Notes: generated from the sequence alone by a model not told the origin. A stretch of DNA of 36,012 nucleotides from Chryseobacterium balustinum (GCF_900168205.1 NZ_FUZE01000031.1:1-36012), one strand, 5' to 3'; shown: positions 1 through 8,910, counted from the stretch's first letter. A program made the numbers and translations.

Positions 1-134
1 AAATAGAAAAAGCAAATGCATGGCTTGATAGCTTCAAAGCTTTATTAGTAAGATTTGAGACTTTGAATATTACTTGGACAAATCTACATTATCTCACTTT
101 CTCTATCTTGTTTCTCAGAAAAATAAAAGTTTAA
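1..134 (+). mobile_element. IS5-like transposase, C-terminal end (partial)
   Basis: An open frame enters from the left edge in the phase of base 3 and ends at TAA 132-134. Its 43 residues include NAWLDSFKALLVRFE and end FLRKIKV. This is the pattern of the C-terminal end of IS5-family DDE transposases, where a conserved W/D and a run resembling KxLLVRFE precede a hydrophobic stretch and a basic tail. The catalytic domain lies outside the window. The element's terminal inverted repeat should lie shortly after 134, but only one end is present and I cannot delimit it. The family assignment rests on a short stretch recognised from memory. Confidence 0.65.
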
Positions 135-393
135 ACAGGTTTATAATCTAGATCATATATGTAAATAAAATATTTTATTATTGCTTTTAAATGTGCTTAA
201 ATGCGGATGACAGTATAAAATTTATTATTTATTACCATTTTTATTTCAGTACAAATAGTTTATTTATAAAATAATTCACTTTTATCAGATTTTTATGTAG
301 CAAGATTATGATAAATAGGAATAAGAATACAAATTCAACCAAATGGCAAGCGACTTGCTGTTTTTACAACAATTATTCTTAGTTATATTACCA

Positions 394-960
394 ATGGATC
401 ATTCAGAAATCATAAATAAAATCATTGAATTTGCAGATAAAGCACATGAAGACCAGACAAGAAAATATACGCCTGATAAATATATTGTACATCCCATCCG
501 GGTTATGGAAACTTGCAAACAGTATACGGATGAGCTTCCGGTTTTGGCAGCAGCAATACTGCATGACGTAATAGAAGATACCGCAACATCTCAAGATCAT
601 ATTCTACATTTTCTTAAAGATCTACTGAACGAAAACGACCGGAACCAGACCATCACATTGGTGATTGAACTCACCGATGTGTATGTGAAAAAAGATTTTC
701 CGAAGCTCAACAGAGACACCCGTAAAAAGATGGAGTTGGAGAGACTCCGGAAAATAAGTGCCCGGGCACAAACTATAAAATATGCAGATATTATAGACAA
801 TTCCAAAGAGATCCCACAACACGATCCTTTTTTTGCGAAGCGGTATTTGAAGGAATGTAATGATATACTTTTAACTCTCGATAGAGGTTTGCCAAAATTG
901 CGCAATGAGGCAATCAATCAAGTTGTTACAATACTGAAAAATCTACAAATAGCAAGATAA
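394..960 (+). CDS. HD-domain hydrolase, RelA/SpoT or small alarmone hydrolase type
   Basis: The product is a 188-residue protein with an HD phosphohydrolase signature: a histidine in HPIRVME near residue 37 and the HD pair in AAILHDVIEDT near residues 58-61. These match the N-terminal hydrolase domain of RelA/SpoT proteins and stand-alone small alarmone hydrolases (MESH1-like), which remove pyrophosphate from (p)ppGpp using Mn2+. There is no synthetase, TGS or ACT domain. The frame is open from 343 with an ATG there, but residues 1-17 of that longer form are hydrophobic and do not fit the family, so the start MDHSEII at 394 is preferred. The gene ends 6 bp before the convergent ccoG stop. The (p)ppGpp substrate is inferred; another nucleotide is possible. 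Confidence 0.8.
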   Translation: MDHSEIINKIIEFADKAHEDQTRKYTPDKYIVHPIRVMETCKQYTDELPVLAAAILHDVIEDTATSQDHILHFLKDLLNENDRNQTITLVIELTDVYVKKDFPKLNRDTRKKMELERLRKISARAQTIKYADIIDNSKEIPQHDPFFAKRYLKECNDILLTLDRGLPKLRNEAINQVVTILKNLQIAR

Positions 961-966
961 AAATCG

Positions 967-2421
967 TTAAAACTGTATATTAAATGGTCCTTCAAAATAA
1001 GAATCATAAGAATCCAGAAGTTCGCCATCCTGATCGTAAACTCCTAATTTTATATTTTGTTTGGATAGCTTTATCTCTTTTTCGGGGAAGCTGATGCTGA
1101 TTGTTCCTTTTGTAATTTTGTCTCTTTCTACTTTTATTTTGCTTGATGCACTGTAAGAAATTTCACCATGCTGAGGTTCCAGAATTTTAATGGTAACGAT
1201 CTTGTTCTCGTTGGTTTTATTGAGGAAAGTAAAATTATATGTATTGGTAATTTTTCCTTCGCTCACAAAAAATGTGCTTCCGGCGGGTTTTATAAATTTA
1301 ACTTCCATATCGGCACGGCTGTAAAGCAGATAGCCAAGCAGAAGCTGTAGACCGACCAGTAAAATAAGAAAGCCTTTCATTCTTGCATTAAACCTGGTAG
1401 GCTGCCCTGTTTCGATTTCCTTTTCTGAAGCATATCTTATTAACCCTTTTGGCAACCCTACTTTATCCATTACCTCATCACAAGCGTCAATACATGCGGT
1501 ACAATTCACGCATTCCAACTGTTGGCCGTCTCGGATATCAATCCCGGTAGGGCAGACAACAACGCATTGGTAACAATCGATACAGTCTCCTTTTCCTGCC
1601 GCTTTCCGGTCTTCTCCCTTTCTCCATTTTGAACGGTTTTCTCCCCGGTTGAAATCATAGAAAACATTAATGGTTTCTTTATCTATAAGTACGCCCTGAA
1701 GTCTGCCGTACGGACAGACTAATGTACAGACCTGTTCTCGGAACCATGCAAATACAAAATAAAATGCGGCGCTTAAAAGAATCATGACTATGAAATTTGT
1801 AAAGTGCTCAAATGGTCCTTCAGAAACAATTCTGAAAACTTCTTTATAGCCAACAATATACATAAACATGAAATGCGTGAAGATCAATGAAAGTATAATG
1901 TAGATCGACCATTTAAGGCTTCTTTTCCATATTTTCTCGGTGTTCCATTCCTGCCGATCAAGTTTCATCTGTTTGTTTCTGTCTCCTTCAATGGCATATT
2001 CTATCTTTCTGAAAACATTTTCAAGGAAAATAGTCTGAGGGCAGATCCACCCGCAAAAAATTCTCCCGAAAGCAATTGTAAAAATGATTATGCAAACCAA
2101 CGAAACAATAGCACCGAATGTGAGAATGAAAAAATCCTGAGGATAAAAAGGCTGTCCGGCAATAAAAAACTGACGGTTGATAATATCTAATAACAGGGCA
2201 GGATTACCATTAACCTGTATAAAGGGCAGGGCAAAATAAAAAACCAGCAATGTATATGCTACAATATTTCTGTAGTTGGTATATCTTCCTTTTGGTTTTT
2301 TGGGAAACACCCATTTTCTTTTACCCGATTGCTCCATTGTACCAATGGAATCTCTATACGTTTCAGGTTCTAAGACTTGGCCTTGGCCGCCTCTAAACTC
2401 AGTATTATTTAGATCTTGCAT
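967..2421 (-). CDS. ccoG: CcoG/FixG/RdxA-type cytochrome oxidase accessory ferredoxin
   Basis: A 484-residue polyferredoxin membrane protein. About five membrane segments lie near residues 53-70, 97-120, 172-192, 207-226 and 349-367. Cysteine motifs are CGWICP near 123, CTLVCPYGR near 232, and two 4Fe-4S ferredoxin clusters at C280/283/286/290 and C304/307/310/314. The C-terminal part, about 110 residues beyond the last membrane segment, resembles the Ig-like FixG C-terminal domain. Known CcoG proteins help assemble cbb3 oxidase by reducing Cu(II) for the CuB site. It is normally next to ccoNOPQ and ccoS, but no oxidase gene is in this window, so it stands apart here. It is convergent with the HD hydrolase gene and runs in the same direction as the FAD-Rieske gene upstream. 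Confidence 0.93.
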   Translation of the reverse strand: MQDLNNTEFRGGQGQVLEPETYRDSIGTMEQSGKRKWVFPKKPKGRYTNYRNIVAYTLLVFYFALPFIQVNGNPALLLDIINRQFFIAGQPFYPQDFFILTFGAIVSLVCIIIFTIAFGRIFCGWICPQTIFLENVFRKIEYAIEGDRNKQMKLDRQEWNTEKIWKRSLKWSIYIILSLIFTHFMFMYIVGYKEVFRIVSEGPFEHFTNFIVMILLSAAFYFVFAWFREQVCTLVCPYGRLQGVLIDKETINVFYDFNRGENRSKWRKGEDRKAAGKGDCIDCYQCVVVCPTGIDIRDGQQLECVNCTACIDACDEVMDKVGLPKGLIRYASEKEIETGQPTRFNARMKGFLILLVGLQLLLGYLLYSRADMEVKFIKPAGSTFFVSEGKITNTYNFTFLNKTNENKIVTIKILEPQHGEISYSASSKIKVERDKITKGTISISFPEKEIKLSKQNIKLGVYDQDGELLDSYDSYFEGPFNIQF

Positions 2422-2489
2422 TTCACTGTATTTAAATTGAAATTCAGATAACTTTCATCATTTAATTGTCATTGAAGGAGTTGCTAATC

Positions 2490-3995
2490 TTATATCTTGC
2501 TTAAATCTGTCATGGCAGGACCGTTCAGCAATTTTCCCTCAATATCAAATCTTGAGCCGTGACAAGGGCAATCCCAGGAAACTTCCGAAGGATTCCAAGC
2601 TACAGTACAGCCGGTATGCGGGCAAACAGGACTTAAGAGGTGAATTTCAGATTTTTCATCTCTGTAGGCAGCGTAGGTTTTACCGTCATACTTGATGATT
2701 CTGCCTTCACCCTTATTGAGCTCATTAAGCTCATCTATTTTATCTGCCGCAAATTTATCTTTCACAAAATGTACGGATGCGTTGACGACTTCGTCTAAAA
2801 CATTTCTTGCACTTGCTAAAGGTTTTATACGGCTTGGCGCAAGCAATTTTGAGAGCTCGGTCTCTTTACCTTCAAGCAGATCCGGGATGATTAATGATGT
2901 CATCGATCCGAAAGTCATTCCGTTTCCGGTGAAGCCTGTAGAAATGTAGATATTATTTTCACCCGGCATTTTTCCGATGTATGGTAAACCGTCTGCTGAT
3001 TGATAGAATTGCGAAGACCATTTGGCAACAACTTCTTTATAGCTAAAATTGTCATCTACATATTTCATAAGATCCTCAAAGTGTTTTTCGGTATCGTTTT
3101 CGTCTCCGGTTTTATGGTCAAATCCGCCGACAATTAAAAAATAATCATTGCCAGACTTATGGTACCTTGCATAATGATAAGGATCGTATAAATCAGCAGT
3201 CTGCGCCATTGATTTTACAGGATTTGCCAGTCTTAAGGTTACTGCATAACTTCTGTAAGGTGCTAAAAGTACGCTGAAGCGATTGTTTCCGGGTGGAATA
3301 TGTGTTGCCCAAACCAAATTTTTAGCAGTAAAAACAGAATCATTATCGGTTTTGAGAGTAATAATGCCGTCTTTGTTTTCAAAATCTTTAATTTGCGTTT
3401 CTGTCGCGATTGCACCGCCGTTTTTAATATATTCTTTCAATAATTTGTTGATGTAACGCAGCGGATGAAATTGTGCCTGGCCTTTTATTTCTATTGCTTT
3501 TTTGAATTCCAGAGGAAATGGAATGCTGAAAGTCTGTTCTGTATCAATTCCTACTTTATGATGAGCCTCTAAAATATCATCAAGCTTTTTAGACTGTTTT
3601 TCATCAGCGCTAAAGAGATAATAATAACATTCATTAAAGTCACACGAAATATGATGATGCACAATATTTTGCTTAATGTAACGAATTGTATCTTTCGCTG
3701 CTTCGGCTAACAAAACGGCCGATTCCTCACCAAAATTTTTAATAATTTCGTCATAGGAAGAATCAAAAAAGTTGTTGATATGTGCCGTAGTTCCGCCTGT
3801 AGTTCCAAAACCTGGATTTTCTTTTTCTATCAGAAGGCAATTGTGACCGCGGTTCTGAAGTTCTTTGGCTAAAGTTACGCCGGTAATTCCTGCACCGACG
3901 ATAATGGTCTCGAAGTGCGTCTCATTATAATTTTGTAATACTTCTTTATGGACTTGGCTTTCCCAAAAGCTTATATTTTTTCCGTCTCTTTTCAT
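2490..3995 (-). CDS. FAD-dependent oxidoreductase with C-terminal Rieske domain
   Basis: A fusion protein of about 501 residues. The N-terminal part is a DAO/DadA-type flavoprotein: the dinucleotide motif VGAGITGVTLAKEL lies near residues 33-45, followed by an acidic strand end (LLIEKE), and a second FAD-contact motif ISTGFTGNGMTFG lies near 345. The C-terminal ~70 residues form a Rieske [2Fe-2S] domain with CPHTGC and CPCHGS, the Cys-His ligand pairs. The longer reading at 4022 would use a TTG start, so ATG 3995 is preferred. The family is common in stress islands, but its substrate is not established and I do not assign one. It runs leftward with the amylase upstream and ccoG downstream. 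Confidence 0.88.
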   Translation of the reverse strand: MKRDGKNISFWESQVHKEVLQNYNETHFETIIVGAGITGVTLAKELQNRGHNCLLIEKENPGFGTTGGTTAHINNFFDSSYDEIIKNFGEESAVLLAEAAKDTIRYIKQNIVHHHISCDFNECYYYLFSADEKQSKKLDDILEAHHKVGIDTEQTFSIPFPLEFKKAIEIKGQAQFHPLRYINKLLKEYIKNGGAIATETQIKDFENKDGIITLKTDNDSVFTAKNLVWATHIPPGNNRFSVLLAPYRSYAVTLRLANPVKSMAQTADLYDPYHYARYHKSGNDYFLIVGGFDHKTGDENDTEKHFEDLMKYVDDNFSYKEVVAKWSSQFYQSADGLPYIGKMPGENNIYISTGFTGNGMTFGSMTSLIIPDLLEGKETELSKLLAPSRIKPLASARNVLDEVVNASVHFVKDKFAADKIDELNELNKGEGRIIKYDGKTYAAYRDEKSEIHLLSPVCPHTGCTVAWNPSEVSWDCPCHGSRFDIEGKLLNGPAMTDLSKI

Positions 3996-4097
3996 AATAA
4001 TTGTTTTGTAATTGGTCTTCAAGGAAAATGCCAGAAAATTTTGTATCGAATGATTCGTCTAAAAGTCCAGCAACTTTTTATTTCTAATTTTTGATAA

Positions 4098-5567
4098 TTA
4101 CTTTTTCACCCAAACACTTACAGATTGCGCATTTACATGAAAAGTTGCTTTTCCGTTTTCGTCTGTTTGAATGATATCATTTCTTTGTTCAAGAAAATCT
4201 ATATAGATCGAATTTGCATTTTCTTTACCAAGGTTAATTTCTTTATAATTTTCATCATGGTTTGAAATCATAATTAAACAACCTGAATGCTCATTATCGC
4301 CTTTTCGAAACCATGCAATACAATTTTGGTGATCGAAATAATTAAATTGTTCACCATATGCAAACTGCTGTCTTGCTTTCAATAATTTGGGTAAAATTTC
4401 AATCTTTGGAATAATGACCTTTATCTCTTCTTGATCTTTAATATCGGTGTATTCTGCACCAAAAATATCGGGATAAAATAAGCATGGGTAGCCTTTGTTG
4501 ATAAGCAGTATGATGGCATAAGCTAGTGGTTTGAACCAATCTTCAACAGCTGATTCGAGCGCCTGTAATTTCTGCGTATCGTGATTTTCAACAAAAGAGA
4601 CAGAGAACATAGGTTTCTTTTCCAGAAAGCTGCCTTCTAAAATTTTTGTAAGATCATATGTACTGCCTTCTGTTGATGCTTTAAAGAAATTATAATGCAA
4701 CGGTGAATCAAAACAGGAAATAAGATCATTCATTTCATCAGAAAAATATTCAATTTTTTCTGCTTCATCCTTCCAGAATTCTCCCAGAATATAGCAATCA
4801 GGGCTGATTGCTTTTTTGATGTAACTGATCCATTCTTTTAAAAAGTCGGATGAAATATGTTTTAGTGCATCAAGTCTCAATCCGTCAACATGAGTGTTTT
4901 CTATATACCATTTTATCCAGTCTTTCATTTCCTGAACCACACATGGGTTACGATATTCGATGTCTGCTCCCATTAAATAATCGTAGTTTCCAAATTGATG
5001 GCTTACAGAGTTAGTCCATTCATTTCCATATTCATTATGGATTTTAAAAATCCCGTGCAGTTTTTCTCCGTTTTTTGTCACATGATCAATTCCACTGAAA
5101 CATTGATAATCCCAAACAAAGTTGGAGTATTTTTTATTTCTACCAGGGAAAATAAACTTGGTCAATGCTGAAACTTCCATCGGTTTACTGATTATTTCAT
5201 TCCGGTCTTCATCATCTACTTTATGTACGGTTATATTTTCTTCTTCATCGCCACCCATTCTGTGATTCAGAACTATGTCAGCATATACTGAGATCCCAAA
5301 GTCATGAGCTTTTTTAATGGCTTTCAGATATTCATCTTTTGTACCGTATCGTGTAGAAACATCTCCTTTCTGGTCAAATTCTCCTAAATCATAGGGATCA
5401 TACACTTCATATCCTCTACCTTTTTTACCAAGACTAGATTTAGTAGCGGGTGGAAGCCAAGCAGCGGTAAATCCTAATTCTTTTAGAAGTTCCGCTTTTT
5501 CCGCAAATTCTTTCCAAATAGCACCCGGATGGTACCAATGGAAAAATTGAATCATCACTCCGTTCAT
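4098..5567 (-). CDS. Cytoplasmic alpha-amylase, GH13
   Basis: A 489-residue glycoside hydrolase without signal peptide, so probably intracellular and acting on glycogen or maltodextrins. The four GH13 motifs are all present: region I ADIVLNH (residues 96-102), region II GLRLDALKH (229-237, nucleophile D233), region III ILGEFW (260-265, acid/base E263) and region IV FVENHD (325-330, D330). The short C-terminal part fits the beta-sandwich domain C. It resembles the cytoplasmic AmyA/BLA-like subfamily (GH13_5). Its ATG lies 3 bp after the SDR stop, so the two are probably co-transcribed and perhaps translationally coupled. Confidence 0.93.
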   Translation of the reverse strand: MNGVMIQFFHWYHPGAIWKEFAEKAELLKELGFTAAWLPPATKSSLGKKGRGYEVYDPYDLGEFDQKGDVSTRYGTKDEYLKAIKKAHDFGISVYADIVLNHRMGGDEEENITVHKVDDEDRNEIISKPMEVSALTKFIFPGRNKKYSNFVWDYQCFSGIDHVTKNGEKLHGIFKIHNEYGNEWTNSVSHQFGNYDYLMGADIEYRNPCVVQEMKDWIKWYIENTHVDGLRLDALKHISSDFLKEWISYIKKAISPDCYILGEFWKDEAEKIEYFSDEMNDLISCFDSPLHYNFFKASTEGSTYDLTKILEGSFLEKKPMFSVSFVENHDTQKLQALESAVEDWFKPLAYAIILLINKGYPCLFYPDIFGAEYTDIKDQEEIKVIIPKIEILPKLLKARQQFAYGEQFNYFDHQNCIAWFRKGDNEHSGCLIMISNHDENYKEINLGKENANSIYIDFLEQRNDIIQTDENGKATFHVNAQSVSVWVKK

Positions 5568-5570
5568 ATA

Positions 5571-6323
5571 TTACCCGTTAACTATTAATCCTCCATTGGG
5601 ATGTAAAACCTGACCTGTCATCTGTGCTGAAGCCTCTGTTGCTAAAAATAAAAAGCTTGCAGCAACTTCTTCAGTAGAAGCTTTTCTTTCTAGAGGAGGC
5701 TTGTTTTGATCATCCTCTTCTTCACCAAATGTTTTCTCTGTAAGCGGTGTTGCTACTGGTCCGGGGGCTACAGCATTGACACGGATTCCTTTTTGCTTAG
5801 ATTGTAGAGCTAATGAACGTGTAAACGAGACAATAGCTCCTTTTGTCGCAGAATAATCAAGCAACTCTTCATGACCTATATAAGCAACTGCCGAAGTGGT
5901 GTTAATGATTGAACTTCCTTTTTTCAGATGTGGAAATGCAGCTTTTGTCAATAAAATGAGACCAATAATATTTGAGTTAAAAGTTAATCTGATATTTTCT
6001 TCTTTAAGATCTTTAATATTGTCGCAAGGAATTTGTGTTCCTGCATTATTTACTAAAATATCAATCCCTCCAAATTCTGCAATTGTTTTTGCTACGGCTT
6101 CATTACAAAATTTAGCATTATTGATATCTCCGCCAAATGAAATGGCTTTTCGACCTAATTCTTCAATTTCTTTTTCTGCTTGCTCTGCATCCTTATAGTC
6201 TTTGTAGTGAATGAAAGATATATTTGCACCTTCTTTGGCAAATAATAGCGCAACAGCTTTTCCTATTCCACTGTCTGCACCTGTGATGAGTACGGTTTTA
6301 CCTGATAATTGTAATCTTTCCAT
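5571..6323 (-). CDS. SDR-family short-chain dehydrogenase/reductase
   Basis: A classical-type SDR of 250 residues. The nucleotide-binding motif TGADSGIG is at residues 14-21, NNAG at 92-95, and the catalytic Ser-Tyr-Lys set at about S144, Y157 and K161 (DYSATKGA). The tail ending in HPNGGLIVNG is typical of the family. The substrate cannot be read from sequence. Relatives are often found with catalase, FAD-Rieske and other stress genes. It is the first member of a tight pair with the amylase (3 bp between stop and start). The CinA-like gene lies 36 bp upstream and is transcribed in the same direction, so a longer operon is likely. Confidence 0.9.
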   Translation of the reverse strand: MERLQLSGKTVLITGADSGIGKAVALLFAKEGANISFIHYKDYKDAEQAEKEIEELGRKAISFGGDINNAKFCNEAVAKTIAEFGGIDILVNNAGTQIPCDNIKDLKEENIRLTFNSNIIGLILLTKAAFPHLKKGSSIINTTSAVAYIGHEELLDYSATKGAIVSFTRSLALQSKQKGIRVNAVAPGPVATPLTEKTFGEEEDDQNKPPLERKASTEEVAASFLFLATEASAQMTGQVLHPNGGLIVNG

Positions 6324-6359
6324 AAAATATATATTTGGTGTAATTAGTTTTAAGCGGTA

Positions 6360-6923
6360 CTATTTTTCTTTTTTCTTCTCCAATTCGAGTTTGAAACAGC
6401 TTAATATAAATTCGGTATAATACAACTGGGCATTTATTGATTGCGTTCGGGAGTGCAGCTCCAGCTTTTGTGAAAGAACAATATTGCCTTTGTATGCAAT
6501 AGAAAAGAAAGCATATAATTCCTCTTTAGATTCTTCCACAGGAGTGGCATACCCCGTTACCGCAATCGACCAATCTGTTTTGAATAATTTGGACGCATTG
6601 ATCGCCATGCTGTCGGCAATATTGGGGGATACACAATCGCAATACCAGGCTTCAGCCTGATCTACTTTAAGAAGGATTACTTTTTCCTCCAGGGTATAAG
6701 CGGTCAGCCCGCCCTTAAAAAACTTTGAAGCATCTTTCATTTGTGAAAAAGAGAATTGTAACAGCCCGGAAGTCACACTTTCGGCAGTCGATACAGTCTC
6801 ATTAGTTGATAGTAAATATTCTCCAATGTGATTATACAAATTTTCTAATTCTTTTAAAAAATGAATCAGTGATCTAACTGATAATTGATCAGGAGACGAA
6901 TCGATATTTGAAGACGTTATCAT
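6360..6923 (-). CDS. CinA C-terminal-domain protein (NMN deamidase-like)
   Basis: A 187-residue protein made of a ~30-residue leader and a CinA C-terminal domain. The domain begins TVSTAESVTSGLLQFSFS, matching the TAESCTGG motif with Ser in place of the usual Gly and Val in place of Cys. It continues with the FFKGGLTAYT match to the FxGGxxxY motif and the ITGxAGP-like segment VTGYATPVE. Stand-alone CinA C-terminal proteins such as PncC deamidate nicotinamide mononucleotide in pyridine nucleotide salvage. The altered TAES motif and the missing final Gly-Pro leave activity uncertain. It sits between the SDR and iron permease genes, all leftward. Confidence 0.8.
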   Translation of the reverse strand: MITSSNIDSSPDQLSVRSLIHFLKELENLYNHIGEYLLSTNETVSTAESVTSGLLQFSFSQMKDASKFFKGGLTAYTLEEKVILLKVDQAEAWYCDCVSPNIADSMAINASKLFKTDWSIAVTGYATPVEESKEELYAFFSIAYKGNIVLSQKLELHSRTQSINAQLYYTEFILSCFKLELEKKKEK

Positions 6924-6947
6924 GTATATATGTACTTTGTTATTAGA

Positions 6948-7343
6948 TTATTTATTAGTAGAATGTAGGGTAGAAGCATCTTTTTCGGTAAGCGTGCTTA
7001 ATTTTTCGTAATACTTATGAAGTTGATCTAATTCTTTTTCTGTTAAATCTTCTATGTCAACCAGACGATTACTTGCTGTTTGACTTGATGCAATAAGCTC
7101 ATTGAGTTTGATTTGAATTGCTTTTGAATCTTTATTTTGTGTTTTCTGAATAAGAAATACCATTAGAAATGTAACGATTGTTGTTCCCGTATTGATAACG
7201 AGCTGCCATGTTTCCGAGAAATTAAAAAACGGTCCTGTTGCAGCCCAGATAACGACCAAAAGAGTAGCAACAATAAATGCCGTCGGGCTGCCGGTAAAAC
7301 ATACAGCACGATCTGAAAACCTTTCAAAAAAGCTTTTTTTCAT
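6948..7343 (-). CDS. Low-affinity iron permease family membrane protein
   Basis: A 131-residue protein starting MKKSFFERFSDRAVCFTGSP, which matches the opening of the low-affinity iron permease family (PF04120; Fet4-like small bacterial members). Two membrane segments lie near residues 20-38 and 48-64, the second in the TGTTIVTFLMVFLIQ stretch that is highly conserved in the family. The C-terminal ~60 residues are a soluble helical tail with IEDLTEKELDQLHKYYEKL. Despite the name, iron transport by these small bacterial proteins is not proven. It is probably the first gene of the leftward SDR-amylase-oxidoreductase series. A palindrome TATGATTTAAATCACT lies about 100 bp upstream at 7441-7456. 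Confidence 0.83.
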   Translation of the reverse strand: MKKSFFERFSDRAVCFTGSPTAFIVATLLVVIWAATGPFFNFSETWQLVINTGTTIVTFLMVFLIQKTQNKDSKAIQIKLNELIASSQTASNRLVDIEDLTEKELDQLHKYYEKLSTLTEKDASTLHSTNK

Positions 7344-7440
7344 ATAGATTGTAATTATGGTGGTATTTTATTGATAATAACTGCGAATAAATAACTCAGC
7401 TAAAACCGATATGAAATAACGAATTTAAAATGTAAATCTT

Positions 7441-7456
7441 TATGATTTAAATCACT
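7441..7456. promoter_or_regulatory. Crp/Fnr-type palindrome upstream of iron permease gene
   Basis: TATGATTTAAATCACT has the geometry nnTGA-N6-TCAnn with a fully palindromic TGATTTAAATCA core. It lies 98 bp upstream of the leftward iron permease start. Its role as a Crp/Fnr site is inferred from its form and from the similar sites at 7884, 7925, 12768 and 26672. Confidence 0.45.
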
Positions 7457-7883
7457 TTGAGAAACAAAATATGTTGATTATCCTTTATTCATAGGAGTAA
7501 ATATAAGATCGCTAATTAAATTTTACTTTATTTCGAGAATAGTTGAATAAAACTTACCATTCATAAAATTCTGTCAATGAAATACTTTGTAACTAATTTG
7601 AGTTCTGGCTTAATTTGGAAAATAAATTTATAATTAAATGTAGCTATAAAAATTAATAGCTATCAATATCTCACGTTGTGACTTTAAAAACTTAGCATTA
7701 CAAAACCAATGAGAAATCATTTTATCAAAAGGGCTGAGTACATTCTTCGTAGTATCATTACCAGCTGTTTTCCCTGCAATATTTCTGGGTATGTACTTCA
7801 ATCATAAGATTACAGATAACTCTTTTTTTAATATGTTTATTTTATACTTATCACCTTTGGGGTCTTTTTGATTATTGAAACAC

Positions 7884-7899
7884 TATGATTGTGGTCATA
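7884..7899. promoter_or_regulatory. Crp/Fnr-type palindrome TATGATTGTGGTCATA
   Basis: A perfect 5-bp-arm inverted repeat (TATGA-N6-TCATA). It differs by only one base from the site at 12768-12783, and the flanking bases (ATAATsA) also agree. This similarity between two separate intergenic regions argues for a functional binding site. Confidence 0.55.
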
Positions 7900-7924
7900 A
7901 TGATTTTCTAATATTTGATATAAT

Positions 7925-7940
7925 TTTGATCTACATCAAA
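7925..7940. promoter_or_regulatory. FNR-box-like palindrome
   Basis: TTTGATCTACATCAAA contains TTGAT-N4-ATCAA, the exact consensus form of an FNR box, within perfect 5-bp arms TTTGA/TCAAA. It lies 41 bp downstream of the similar site at 7884, so the second site would overlap or adjoin a start activated from the first. Confidence 0.6.
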
Positions 7941-7952
7941 CTAAGATTTATT

Positions 7953-8024
7953 ATGAACTTAGAAAATACTTCACCTTATTGCTTGTTGACTATTCGTAGT
8001 AAAATACTAAAGATTATAATCTGA
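7953..8024 (+). CDS. Possible small ORF, 23 codons
   Basis: ATG to TGA encodes a 23-residue peptide beginning MNLENTSPYCLL and ending in a basic-hydrophobic tail KILKIII. It lies directly after the FNR-like palindrome and just before a strong hairpin at 8031-8061. I recognise no family. Placement between regulatory site and hairpin is the only support, so this is a weak call; the region could equally be a non-coding transcript. Confidence 0.2.
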   Translation: MNLENTSPYCLLTIRSKILKIII

Positions 8025-8030
8025 TTTTTT

Positions 8031-8061
8031 CATAAACAAACGTGCAAAACGTTTTTTTATG
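8031..8061 (+). terminator. Hairpin with T-rich 3' arm
   Basis: CATAAACAAACG pairs with CGTTTTTTTATG around the 7-base loop TGCAAAA, a 12-bp stem with one mismatch. The 3' arm carries seven T residues. It could end a short transcript started near the 7884/7925 sites. Confidence 0.4.
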
Positions 8062-8238
8062 AAGGTGTAATATGCTGATAATTAAATTTTTACTATTATA
8101 ATATCTTTAGTAATTCCTATGATTAAAGTATATGAAATTCACAATTTGTTTTAGTGGCAATCACAAAATTTTTGTATTGTAATAGAAGTTAATTACTAAC
8201 TGCACCGTACAAATGGTTTATAATAAATATTTATAAAA

Positions 8239-8910
8239 ATGGAGAATAATAAATTAGATAGACCAAGTTTTTTCTATAGAAACAGCTTAGGAATTGTTTT
8301 ATTATGCCTAATAATTGTTTGTTTGATTGGCCAGTTTTTTACTGGTTTTAATACTGAAAATAAAGAATTAACGGAACAAGGAAAGTCTTTATTAAGTTTT
8401 AAAGAATATTTTCACAGCGGACACTTTATTCAGGCAACATTTGAAAACTGGGAAAGTGAATTTCTTCATATGATGCTGTATGTCTTGTTAACTATTTCCT
8501 TGCGGCAAAAAGGCTCAAGCGAATCAAAATCTTTAACCGAGCCTGAGGAGGTAGACAGAGAACCGCAACCGCATTCGAAGGCGCCATGGCCTGTCAGAAA
8601 AGGAGGGATTTATCTTAAAATATATAAACATTCTTTATCTGTTGCATTTGCCTTACTATTTCTTATAAGTTTTATACTGCATTTTTATGGTAGTTTTAAA
8701 GATCAGAATTTTGAAAATGAAATGAAAGGTTTACCGGCAAGTCATTGGTATGACTATATCTCAGAATCAAGATTTTGGTTTGAATCGTTACAAAATTGGC
8801 AAAGCGAATTTCTGGCCGTTTTCTCATTGGTAGTCTTATCGATTTGGCTTCGTGAAAAAGGTTCTCCTGAATCTAAACCCGTAGATATGTCACATGACGA
8901 AATCCCATAA
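8239..8910 (+). CDS. DUF6766-like membrane protein with internal duplication
   Basis: A 223-residue protein with four predicted membrane segments, near residues 17-33, 74-90, 129-150 and 187-203. It consists of two copies of one unit: each has a membrane segment, then a loop, then ENW-ESEFL or QNWQSEFL, then a second membrane segment and a tail LRQKGSSESK or LREKGSPESK. The linker at 100-118 is charged and proline-rich. The pattern matches the DUF6766 family as I remember it; the function is unknown. No membrane motif suggests a transport role. It stands alone with long upstream DNA containing candidate Crp/Fnr sites. Confidence 0.75.
   Translation: MENNKLDRPSFFYRNSLGIVLLCLIIVCLIGQFFTGFNTENKELTEQGKSLLSFKEYFHSGHFIQATFENWESEFLHMMLYVLLTISLRQKGSSESKSLTEPEEVDREPQPHSKAPWPVRKGGIYLKIYKHSLSVAFALLFLISFILHFYGSFKDQNFENEMKGLPASHWYDYISESRFWFESLQNWQSEFLAVFSLVVLSIWLREKGSPESKPVDMSHDEIP

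Larger units (their letters stand above)
7344..8238. other. Long intergenic region with candidate regulatory sites
   Basis: This 895-bp stretch has no convincing full-length gene. It contains three nnTGA-N6-TCAnn palindromes (7441, 7884, 7925), a 23-codon ORF at 7953-8024, and a hairpin at 8031-8061. Around 7728-7865 one frame encodes a hydrophobic run (FFVVSLPAVFPAIFLG) without a good start. Another frame just after it reads GVFLIIETL, which may be the remnant of a lost small membrane protein. Confidence 0.5.

Noticed and set aside
597..917. Minus-strand 106-codon ORF
   Set aside because: Antisense to the HD-domain gene, which has clear family motifs.
7728..7865. Hydrophobic frame FFVVSLPAVFPAIFLG as a real small membrane protein
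   Set aside because: There is no start codon in frame, and the following hydrophobic stretch is in another frame; at most it is a remnant.
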